The notes under the pieces were generated by a model, which was not told the origin of the DNA, did no database searches, and saw nothing but the letters and a program-made list of their open reading frames with translations. Positions 9,595-18,261 of a DNA stretch of 28,300 nt are shown piece after piece. Positions within the stretch are counted from its first letter, which is position 1. The number at the start of each line of letters is the position of its first letter. Made by a program: the position numbers and the translations under genes. The DNA is from Nemertoderma westbladi (Eukaryota; Xenacoelomorpha; Nemertodermatida; Nemertodermatidae): positions 1 to 28,300 of the forward strand of contig JAUCBJ010003040.1 of NCBI GenBank assembly GCA_032718475.1, written 5' to 3'.

Positions 9595-11335
9595 ATTACC
9601 TTGTTAATACCCCCAAAAAAGTCTATAAAATATATTATGCGGATCACTTCAATTTCCTATTTCATTCCTTAGCAACATGGATTTTACATAGCAACAAGGG
9701 GTCTATTGATGGGATTTTCTCCAAATTTGGTACAGACAAACTTTACTCTAATGACTATCGATTGACAGAAGTATGCACTTCTATATGGTTACCAATTTAG
9801 TTTCCAGAGCAACGGAAATTTGTCTAAATTTATCCATTTTTAATACCAATCTTGCTGGTACAATATAAGGACCTTATTTACACAACTTCTCTACTAAACG
9901 GGTGGATGTAACCTCGCCCATCGGATTTATCGACCTCAAAAACCCTGTATCCCCAAAAAAATTATTTGTTATATTATTAACTATTGTGGTTTTCAAACTA
10001 AAACAAATAAATCAATTACACCTAAAATCAATAGAGCAATCATAATTTTATTATGTGAAAAATCTTTGCTAAACTTAATGGAAATTATGAAATTTCCTTG
10101 CAGTGGAATTTTTCTTACAACAGTTACCTTAATACACCATGTCCCGTAGGTAATATAGTGTCATTTTCTGATGACACGGACCCCCCCCCCCCCAGATTTT
10201 TCTACAAATCTTTATCATATTGCTTGAAATTTGAAACACAACTAGTTCCACTCACCGTCGATGACCCCATGAAGCCGGAATTTTCGATTTTGCCTTCAAA
10301 TTTTTTTATAAGCGTTTTAAAAAAGTGTCTTTTGCGAAATCGCACCCTCCGTATCGTGGACATTCTTCACATTAGTCGTAATTTTTTCATATCATTAGAA
10401 AGCTTGCCTTGCAAGGATTCGAAATATGTAACAATATCTGAGTTTCGTTGAGAAACAACTGAGATATAGGCGTTCAAAGATTGCAAGAATTATTGTTCGC
10501 TGAAGGCTATTTATTCTATTTAATAAATACACAATGTTCTGGAACATTTTGTTTAAAGTATGAATAGCTATGCAATAGAGATATTGGATAGGTATACCGC
10601 TGTTGCCAACCAACTTATAAAATAAATAACACATTCTAGAATTTTGTGTATTTATTTAATAGAATAAATGGCCTGCAGCGAACGATAATTCTTGCAATAT
10701 TTGAACGCCTATATCTCAGCTGTTTCTCAACGAAATTCAGATATTGTTACATATTTGCAATCCTTGCAACGCGAAGCTTTTTAATGATATGTAAAAGTTA
10801 CGACAAATGCGAAGAATGGCCACGATACTGAGGGTGCGATTTCGCAAAAGGCACTTTTTTAAAACGCTTATAAACAAAATTTAAAGGCAAAATCGAAAAT
10901 TCCGGCTTCATGGGGTCATCGACGGTGAGTGGAACTAGTTGTGTTTCAAATTTCAAGCAATATGATAAAGATTTGTAGAAAAATCTGGGGGGGGGGGGGG
11001 GGTCCGTGTCATCAGAAAATGACACTATATTACGGGACATGGTGTATATCGTGAAATTTTTAATATATTTATAAATTTGATGCGACTTCTAGTTTCCGAG
11101 ATATAGCAATTAATGCGTAACACGCCAGTGTAAATATTACTAATTTCACATTGAATCCAAGCTTATTGTGAAATTAATTAAATTATTCTGGAACATCATC
11201 AATTTGCTACTTACGTTTCCCTACTGTACCTTTTGTTGTGCTTCTGTTACGTAAATTTATTCGGAATTTCCCTGAATAAACATATGATCCGCAAAATAAA
11301 ATTTTATAGACTTTTTTTGTCATTAACAAGGTAAT
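9595..11335. mobile_element. Inverted-repeat element interrupted by a palindrome
   Basis: The left end (9595-9647) starts ATTACCTTGTTAAT and contains AAAAAAGTCTATAAAAT and TGCGGATCA. The right end (11335-11283) gives the same words in the same order on the opposite strand, so the terminal inverted repeats are about 53 bp and roughly 80% identical. The palindromic element at 10133-11046 lies inside, so the original element would be about 0.83 kb. No transposase is visible and I could not settle a target duplication. It is probably a MITE of undetermined superfamily. Confidence 0.6.
10133..11046. mobile_element. 0.9-kb near-perfect palindromic MITE (TA ends)
   Basis: Two arms of about 415 bp (10133-10547 and 11046-10632) are reverse complements of each other with scattered differences, around a loop of about 85 bp. 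The termini are TACACCATGTCCCG and CGGGACATGGTGTA. The outer TA on each side would fit the TA target duplication of Tc1/mariner elements, though TA is itself palindromic and so is weak proof. Each arm has a C/G run (13 C at 10181-10193, 16 G at 10987-11002) and the same distal words (CAACTAGTTCCACTCACCG on the left). The left arm has an extra 4 bp in GTCCCGTAGGTAATATAG. The ORFs at 10098-10451 and 10798-11040 are the same arm read twice and are not genes. Confidence 0.8.
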
Positions 11336-11984
11336 ATACAGTAGAATAGAAAATATGTGGTTCGGATTGATTGCAAAATACTTAAGGGTTTTTTGCTAGA
11401 TTCCCAGTAAAAAATCCGCATTCGTAACGCATGGGATGGCGCATATTTCACGCATTCGTAACGCATTCTGAAATGTTAAATAGATGAACCATGCGACACG
11501 AATGCGAAAACCGAACCAAATACGCATCCTTTATTCGCATATCGAATGTTATACGAACCTTATTCGAATCCCGCACATTCTACGAATGCGTCCCTAATCT
11601 TATACGAATGTTTCCCGCACACTATACGAATGCGTCCCGCATGTTATACTGTATACGAATGTTTCCCACGCTATACGAATGCGTTACGAATGTTTTGCGA
11701 ATGTTATACGAATGTTTACCGCAGGATTTTTATTTTTTTTATTATTTCGCTACAGTTTACATAGTTTTAACAGTTTACAACTGTTAAAACGTGTCCATTT
11801 TTTTTTATGTTTTTAAATATACTTGATATTCCGAATCGAATATGAAAGCCATTTTCAATTTCCCCAAAAAAATGTTCAGATATAATTCAAGAGCACGCAA
11901 TTTCAGACGTAAATCGTTATAGTTCTGATGATTTTATTATCTAGAATATTAATTTCAAGCTTTTAATTAATTTAATTAATCTTA

Positions 11985-12085
11985 TTAATTATTATTGATG
12001 GTTTATTATTTTATTATTTTATTATTATATTATTTTATTATTATATATATTTTTATTATTATTTTATATATATTTTATTACTTAT
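11985..12085. repeat. TTA-rich low-complexity tract
   Basis: Simple sequence dominated by TTATTATTTTATTA. The 66-codon ORF reading through it consists of Ile, Tyr and Leu runs and is not a gene. Confidence 0.85.
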
Positions 12086-12231
12086 TATCGAAAAAAAAGC
12101 GAATTGATATTCTAGAATATAGTAAAAAAAACATTGAAATTATGTTGATGCATCTCATAAAATGTATGCCTTTGATGTATGTATTTTGTCTATAAGATTT
12201 TTTTACCATTAATACTGTAAGTGTATGGCCT

Positions 12232-12265
12232 ACTGTAGCAGTTACCGGTAATTAACTGCTACAGT
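12232..12265. repeat. 13-bp stem hairpin
   Basis: ACTGTAGCAGTTA at 12232-12244 pairs with TAACTGCTACAGT at 12253-12265 across the 8-base loop CCGGTAAT. It may be a remnant of a small palindromic element. Confidence 0.7.
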
Positions 12266-12405
12266 ATATCAGTAGACTTTTTAATGGCGTTTTATAGCGA
12301 ATTAAACAAATTCGACCTGGAGGCCTAAGAAACGGTGTGAAAATATCACCATACACACGTATATTAATAAAAATGCCACATGCTTTTTAATATGTATTGG
12401 TACTG

Positions 12406-12627
12406 TACTGTAGGCCAGGTGAGATAAATAATGACAACATAAAACTACTGTAATAACTGTGGGAAATGAGTACTACTGTACAGGGGCTAAAACTACGGGT
12501 GGGGGGGGGGGGGGGGGGGGGGGGTGCCTAGTGCCTACATACTATAAGTATGCCTACATACTGTAGTTCCTTAAGTTAATACAGTAGTTGTATGTTGTCA
12601 TTATTTATCTCACCTAGCCTACAGTAC
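12406..12627. mobile_element. 222-bp MITE with poly-G centre
   Basis: The left end reads TACTGTAGGCCAGGTGAG and continues with ATAAATAATGACAACATA and ACTACTGTA. The right end is the reverse complement over about 52 bp, with only a few changes (GGCTAGG for GGCCAGG). The terminal TA could be a TA target duplication, which would suggest a Tc1/mariner-type MITE. The centre carries 24 consecutive G (12501-12524). It lies inside the 11403-13181 element. Confidence 0.75.
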
Positions 12628-13331
12628 ATTACCTTTACATTATTATGTACAGTATATCAAGCATGTTGGTAAAGTAAACAGGTTTACATACCAAAATAAT
12701 GGGGAACCAAAATAATAAACGGGAGTTAAGAATTACTGGGCAACCCATTAAATAAATATATAGTAAAAGTACATGGGACTGGCTGACTGGTAACAAAGGG
12801 GGAGAGCTATGTACTAATAACACAATTGTTCGATTATTTGCCGAATTGTGATTGGCCGGCCAGTAATACAGTACTGCAGTATGTATGGTACTCTAATTGG
12901 GAGTGCTTTGCACGCGTAACGCATGCGTCACGAATGGACCACGAATAATTTTAAACGTGGCGCGGCTAAGCATTCGTATCGCATGTGCCACGAATGATGA
13001 GCCACGAATATATTTACATGTGAAATATCACATGCGATACGAATACTATACGCATTCGTTAAATTATTCGGACTAACGAACCATTGACGAAGGCTTCACG
13101 AATCTTAAATAACATTGCACGCACCTTTTACGAATGCTGCATGTGGCACGAATGCGTTACGCATGGGGATTTTTTACTGGGTTGTCTCGACTACACATGC
13201 ACACACTCGAAAGTTATTGAAACTGTAGTAGTGTCTGCAATGCGTATGCCTACTTCAAAACGCAACTCAATATCAAATATAGTTTTATTCTTATATTTTA
13301 TTATTTACAGCGTTAACGGTTGTAATATTTA

Positions 13332-13665
13332 AGGCCTGTTTTACACGTGGCAACTTTTAGAGCAACTTTCTCTCTCAGCAACTAGCAACTTTTTTTGAGC
13401 AACTTATTTTAATCGCTGTTTACACGTGGCAACTTTACCAACAACTTGGCCGGCAACGTTTAGAGCAACTTGGCTGGTTTGACTGTAAAATAGTGGGTCA
13501 TTTTATTTACTAGCTAGTTTTTGATAATTTAATTTGATTATCCCGCTTTAATTCGCCAACGCAAATTCCTTCAAGTTGCCGTAAATATTGAGCAACTTTT
13601 TTTCAGCAACTTACGTGTTTACACGGAGCAAGTTGATCTAAAAGTTGCCACGTGTAAACAGGCCT
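13332..13665. mobile_element. 334-bp Harbinger-like MITE with TTA duplication
   Basis: The left end is AGGCCTGTTTTACACGTGGC, followed by AACTTTTAGAGCAAC. The right end is the reverse complement (AGGCCTGTTTACACGTGGC, AACTTTTAGATCAAC). Both outer sides carry TTA (13329-13331 and 13666-13668), the 3-bp TWA duplication typical of PIF/Harbinger transposons. Many GCAACTT words lie inside both ends. No ORF of note is present, so mobilisation would need a transposase from elsewhere. This is the best-defined small element in the window. Confidence 0.85.
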
Positions 13666-13668
13666 TTA

Positions 13669-14160
13669 TAAATTAATTATTTACTTAATTTGTGCAAGAC
13701 GCATTTACAATTAAATTAAATCGCCATAATGGAAGCGGCGTTCCCGATTACAATGGCGATTAGGATCCGTTGGAGAAGAAGCTGGTGTGATCGAAGGTCG
13801 TGGTTATTGGCGTGAAGGCGGGAGCCTAATTCACGATGGCTGTCTCCGGTCCAAAGCACCAAAGACCGCCGACCAAAGGAAGCCACAGGGCGGAGCAACA
13901 GGGCGGAGCCACAGGGCGGAGCCACAGGACGGAGCCACAGGGCGGAGCCACAGGGCGGAGCCACAGGGCGGAGCCACAGGACGGAGCCACAGGGCGGAGA
14001 ATGTGGTCCCGATCCATCACTTATCGCTATTGTTATGTTCTCATATTGTTACTTTTTGGCCTGCTATTCACCAAAATCGGGAAAAAAGGAGTGCTTTGTG
14101 TCCCTAGGGAAAATGTAACCCATAGGATTGCATTGATATTATATTTTTCACGGCGAAAAA
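13669..14160. other. GC-rich island with minisatellite
   Basis: GC-rich for this window. A 28-codon ORF starts at the ATG at 13729, is Arg/Trp-rich (RIRWRRSWCDRRSWLL) and then stops. It distantly recalls the basic N-terminus of some Harbinger transposases but is too short to assign. The longer ORFs on both strands at 13716-14165 run through the 13-bp minisatellite and are not credible proteins. Confidence 0.4.
13881..13999. repeat. 13-bp minisatellite
   Basis: About nine units of CGGAGCCACAGGG (last base G or A). It is GC-rich and probably recently expanded, since the units are nearly identical. Because 13 is not a multiple of three, each frame gives a different repetitive peptide, which argues against coding function. 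Confidence 0.92.
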
Positions 14161-15042
14161 GGTAAAATAAAAAATGTGAAAACATTTTTGGACAGAACTC
14201 AACCAGAACCGAACCCAATATTGTTTATTTAATTGATCTGCTGCTTTCTACTATAAAGCTGCTTTCCAGGGCAATAAATTATTTAACATTGAGTAAGGCA
14301 GTATTAGGATTTGAAGAGTACAATAATTGGAATCGCTGTAAATAAGGAAGCAATATAGTAAAAATACTGCTTTAGTCAGCTTAAATTAAAATAGTGCTTA
14401 TATTATGTCAAATAAATAAGCCACAAAAGTACCAAAATTACGTATTACATGGGAAAAACGTATATTTTTTTCAATATTCTCTCGACCCTTTATTAACCTT
14501 AATGGCGCTCGGTGAATAAAATACCTCGAGAATAGTGAAAAAAGTACTAATTTTTCCAAGATAATTATTTAAATAATTATTATTTTATCAGTGAAAAATT
14601 TGTCGTATTTTTCACGTCAGTTCAAGAGTGAGGATATGGCCAGAATAGTGGAAGTGGAAAAAAATCTAGGTTTTCACAGATTTAAATTATTTAATGTTGT
14701 TCATAAATTGTTACTTTTTTGTTTCAGAATGAAAACCACAATTTCATCAAAAGCTCTAGCGCACTTATATTATTAATTAATTATATTATTATTATTATAT
14801 TAGTTATTACGAATTGGTGGCATCTGTCACAAACCAGTTATAGATTGCAATAACGGTTCTAGAATATCAACAACATATGCTACTCATATCTTAGTCAGCG
14901 ATTACCAATATTGGACACAACATTACTACCACCTAAATTGACTGTAATGATAAACTTAATAGAAAGTAGTAATCGTGATTAAAGCGACTACTTTAATCTA
15001 CGTTAATAGTCGTTAAATACGAAGCGTGTATAAGAATAAAGT
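14161..15042. other. AT-rich intergenic with dispersed repeat
   Basis: No supported gene. 14425-14560 is homologous, in inverted orientation, to 20480-20640: both share CCCATG plus TAATACGT or AATACGTG, GGGTCGAGA and ACCGAGCGC. This is a dispersed MITE-like repeat of about 150 bp. A 61-codon ORF at 14591-14776 has no recognisable features. Confidence 0.5.
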
Positions 15043-15064
15043 TTTATTTAAATTTTTGTTTATT
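15043..15064 (-). promoter_or_regulatory. Polyadenylation signals of the RING gene
   Basis: Two minus-strand AATAAA hexamers, at 15064-15059 and 15048-15043, lie 45-66 bp past the stop codon of the RING-H2 gene. This distance suits polyadenylation of its transcript. Confidence 0.55.
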
Positions 15065-15108
15065 TATGTACACAAAGCACAATATTTAGTAACAACTAAT
15101 TATGTTCT

Positions 15109-16197
15109 CTACTGCACCACTTCAGCTTCCCTTTGGGTAGCCTGCGCGGCAGCCGGCACATTAGACGATGGAGACACTTCGTTGGGAGGTTGTGACGGGT
15201 TTGTCGGTTGTGAGGATTGGTTAGGAGCCGCACGTGATTGGTTAGACGACCGCTGTACGTTCCGATTGGTTCGATTAGAAACGATAGGGGGAACTCTTCT
15301 CGGATTGGTTGATTGATTCCATGCCGGCCTTCCATTGGTTCTCTGTTGGTTGCCTTGGTCGCGTCTCACGCGCACATGGCACCGACATTTAGGGCACTTT
15401 GGTTGCTGTTTCAACCACTGATCCACGCAATGTTTATGGTACTCATGTGAACAGCCGGGCAACGTCTTTACCGTTTCGCCCTTCTTGTACTCACCCAGAC
15501 AGATATCACAATCCTGATTGGAGTTGCCGCGGGAACCGGCTGCTGGTTTGTATGTTCTCGTCGGTAATTGGTTGATTTGATCGAGAGTTAGATACGTCGG
15601 TTGTATAACGGGGGGATCGGGGGCGAGTGCCCGGCCTCGGTCTGCGTCGTACCAGACCCTCTGGCGCGGGTTGTAGACAACTCGAGCTTCGTTGCCTTGA
15701 CCACGTTGATGCGATTGGTCAGTAAGACCACGCCGTCGCATAGAAACCCTGAAAGGGTCAACTTCATCTACCTCGGAACGTCCTCTTAATCCGTTCCAAC
15801 CACTATTGTTATTGGTTCCTCTGTCTGGCAAAATTCCGCTCGGTTGGTATGGATATCGCTGCGTTCTAGAACGCCGGTGGGACTGCCTTATAGGCGACGC
15901 GTGTGTTACATTAGGTAAACTCAATCTCAGCATTGAGTTTTCCATTTCATTAAAATGTTGTTCAAACATTCTGTCAAAGTCACCCATAGAGCTGAAAGCA
16001 AAGGAATTAACCTGCGGTGCGGCCATTGATGGTACACCCATCATGGCGGTGAATGGATCAATTCTTGGCAGTTGTAATGAATCGTTCATTCTTCTTATCT
16101 GTGTGGAGGTGTCATTAAAACTCTCTGACATGAGTCTGTCCATTCCATGTGCCAATTGTAATATATCCCCAAAGAAATTATCATTTCCAAGCATCAT
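15109..16197 (-). CDS. RING-H2 finger E3 ubiquitin ligase, 362 aa
   Basis: Single-exon gene. Two ATG codons lie in tandem at 16197 and 16194, with an in-frame TAG six codons upstream, so 16197 is the earliest start. Residues 230-271 form a complete RING-H2 domain: Cys230, Cys233, Cys249, His251, His254, Cys257, Cys268, Cys271, with the C-x-H-x2-H-x2-C spacing and the WLKQQPKCPKC end typical of E2-binding RINGs. The closest feel is the RLIM/RNF38/Praja-type RING. The first 100 residues are Met/Phe-rich and helical-looking (FDRMFEQHFNEMENSMLRL). The middle is Arg-rich, and the C-terminus (280-362) is a disordered Asn/Pro/Ser/Gln region. There is no transmembrane segment, so a soluble nuclear or cytosolic ligase is likely. 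A transposable element lies about 20 bp upstream of the start. Substrate unknown. Confidence 0.88.
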   Translation of the reverse strand: MMLGNDNFFGDILQLAHGMDRLMSESFNDTSTQIRRMNDSLQLPRIDPFTAMMGVPSMAAPQVNSFAFSSMGDFDRMFEQHFNEMENSMLRLSLPNVTHASPIRQSHRRSRTQRYPYQPSGILPDRGTNNNSGWNGLRGRSEVDEVDPFRVSMRRRGLTDQSHQRGQGNEARVVYNPRQRVWYDADRGRALAPDPPVIQPTYLTLDQINQLPTRTYKPAAGSRGNSNQDCDICLGEYKKGETVKTLPGCSHEYHKHCVDQWLKQQPKCPKCRCHVRVRRDQGNQQRTNGRPAWNQSTNPRRVPPIVSNRTNRNVQRSSNQSRAAPNQSSQPTNPSQPPNEVSPSSNVPAAAQATQREAEVVQ

Positions 16198-16226
16198 TAT
16201 TATAGTTTTATACTATTGACTTGACC

Positions 16227-17360
16227 GGTACTACTATGTTATGGGTACCCACTTTTTGACCATTTATTTGACAATGTTAATGGCTATTATCTTGAGGTTT
16301 TTTGTTTTATAACATTAATGTCATCTTCTGTTAGACGTTAGCTATTGTTTTTTTTATGGTAGCTAGTGATTCTTTTAGGTAGCTACTGTTTTTAAAATTA
16401 CAAAACCAAATTTTTGGCCCCAAATTTTTGAGCAATTTTTTTTACCATATTATTGGATATTATCATGATGTTTTTCGTTCTAGAACATAAATTTCACCTT
16501 CTGAGAGAGGTTACCTATTATTTTTTATTAAAGTAGCTAGTGTTTTTAAAAGTAGCTAGAGATCTTAAAATTACAAAATAATATTTTGGACCATGTTAAT
16601 GGATATTATCAAGATGGTTTTTTGTTCTAGAACATAAATTATTTCACCTTCTGAGAGAGGTTAGCTATTATTTTTTATTATGGTAGCTAGTGTTTTTAAA
16701 GGTAGATAGATAGTGATCTTAAAATTAGAAAAGAAATTTTGTAGTGCCCCTTTTATTTAGACAATTTCCATATCATCAATATATTCTACTGTAGAAATGA
16801 CTAATAAAAAGATAAATAAATCTAGTAATAAGTAAAATAGGCCTAAATAAGTAAAATATGTAAAAACTCTATTTTTACATCTGTCTATATTTTGTATAAA
16901 AAACTAGCTAGTGAATAATTACTAGCTACGTTGACTATCAAATAAAAATTACTAGCTGCCATGACTCATAAATTATTCCATGCAAATATATAATTGAGAA
17001 TTAAATTACCAGTTATCTTACATTTACTAGCTAATAAATAGTACTAGCTAACACAAAATTAATAGTACTAGCTACCATCTTACTGTCAGAAGGTCAAATA
17101 TTTGTTCTAGATAAAAAACTTCAAAATAAAATATATTTTTACAAGAAAATAGTTGGTCAAATTTTTTTTCAATTTTTCCATTATAATTTTTTCACTAGCT
17201 AATAAAAAGTACTAGCTATAACACAAAATCAAAATTACTAGCTACCATCGTACTGGCAGAAGGTTAAATACTTGTTCTAGAACAAAAAACCTCATGATAA
17301 AAGCAATTTTCATATGAATAAATTTGTTTAAAAAGTGGGTACCCATAACATAGTAGTACC
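16227..17360. mobile_element. 1.1-kb foldback element with 8-bp TSD (hAT/TU-like)
   Basis: Terminal inverted repeats of about 34 bp start GGTACTACTATGTTATGGG (16227) and end with its complement at 17360. They are flanked by identical 8-bp ACTTGACC (16219-16226 and 17361-17368). An 8-bp duplication fits hAT-type transposition and is also reported for sea urchin TU foldback elements. Inside, the left arm has about three tandem units of roughly 150-175 bp with GTTCTAGAACATAA, TTCACCTTCTGAGAGAGG and ATGGTAGCTAGTGTTTTT. The right arm carries inverted counterparts (ACTAGCTACCAT, GTTCTAGAACAAAAAACC). There is no transposase ORF. It shares the TTCTAGAACA and ATGGTAGCTAGTG words with the element at 353-1184. 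Confidence 0.85.
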
Positions 17361-18261
17361 ACTTGACCCATGATAAATCTAATATAGTTCCTAAAGTTAT
17401 TCAAGCAAGCTTGTTAAAAAATAGCTACAGTATATTTACCAAATTAATAAATTTATTTTTCAGTTGCTACAGTACCTGACCTGACGACATTAGGGGGGAA
17501 AATGATGCAAATCCCATCTCGAAGATTTAATATCTTATGTAGGCGTATCAACAATGTCCAATAACACTTTGGGGAAATAAGCAGGTTACATGGACGTGTT
17601 ATTCTAACCAAAACAATAAACGATCCATAGAATAGGGAAGTGTAATTCTTGATGTAATCAGCTGTTACGTCGATATTTCCGTGGAGATGGATTTTCATTG
17701 GCACGACAGCCCCCCCCCCCCCCCCCCCTCCCCCCTATTTGCAGTGTTCATTGATCACTAGTTGGTGACTTAGTAGACGAATTTAATACGCAGGTTGCAG
17801 AAAAACGTGTTAAAAAAATTCTCATTAATTCAACCATGCACAACTGTGTTAACATGAAAGTAAACACAACCTAATCTACTCAACTTAGGCGTAAAACGTT
17901 ATAACCACTTATAAAATTATCTTTATTTACGGCAGATGGAGGTAGTAATTGCTTCAAGAATAAACGTTGGCATTTATCCCGCAGTTGTCATGGTAATGCC
18001 GGTAACGCAGCTGGCATTGTAATAGGAAGGCGTTGTCGATATCCTAGGACAGGATTGGCGGGATTGTCCGTATTCCAGGCTTGTTATTAAGTATAAGGCG
18101 GAAAATGGATGATAACATGAGAAATTATAATTAAGAAATTACAATGTCATAAGTAAAGAATAAATCATCTACATCCTTCTAATATTGTAAATAATTTTAG
18201 CGGTGTTTATCATTACCAATGTGCTGAAATTAGGTTGTCAAATATTTACCCTATTTACGAA
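17361..18261. other. Upstream region of the Kelch gene
   Basis: 17577-17705 matches the dispersed repeat at 1447-1580 (GCAGGTTACATGGACGTG, AACCAAAACAATAAAC, CAGCTGTTACG). A run of 19 C at 17710-17728 follows directly. The rest holds the presumed promoter and 5' UTR of the BTB-Kelch gene. Acceptor-like AG sites at 18200 and 18233 allow for a spliced 5' leader, but this cannot be shown here. Confidence 0.5.

Larger units (their letters stand above)
11403..13181. mobile_element. 1.8-kb inverted-repeat element packed with ACGAATG motifs
   Basis: The ends are CCCAGTAAAAAATCC (11403-11417) and its exact reverse complement (13167-13181), each followed inward by a version of CATTCGTAACGCAT. The first 350 bp and last 280 bp hold roughly twenty ACGAATG/CATTCGT heptamers in both orientations, often extended to ATACGAATG or CGAATGCGTTACGCAT. 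Dense subterminal motifs of this kind are typical transposase-binding regions in DNA transposons. The centre is AT-rich and has no transposase. A smaller inverted-repeat element (12406-12627) and a hairpin (12232-12265) lie inside. The flanks show at most a TT duplication, so the superfamily is undetermined. Confidence 0.6.

Noticed and set aside
10098-11040. ORFs of 117 and 80 codons with the shared peptide SFSDDTDPPPP
   Set aside because: They are the two arms of one palindrome read on opposite strands, with a poly-C run coding the prolines. Not a duplicated gene.
11491-11787. 98- and 72-codon ORFs rich in Tyr, Glu, Cys and Met
   Set aside because: The repetitiveness comes from the ACGAATG motif cluster in two frames.
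13716-14165. Several ORFs (64-109 codons) on both strands with RAEPQGGATG or APPCGSALW repeats
   Set aside because: A 13-bp minisatellite is open in all frames; this is a by-product and not an antifreeze- or collagen-like gene.
14890-14915. Stray unit of the 80-bp satellite (AGTCAGCGATTACCAATA)
   Set aside because: Only about 18 bp resemble two separate parts of the satellite unit; likely chance.
18235-18261. TTG start for the Kelch protein
   Set aside because: A normal ATG with good context follows nine codons later, and the BTB domain begins well after it.
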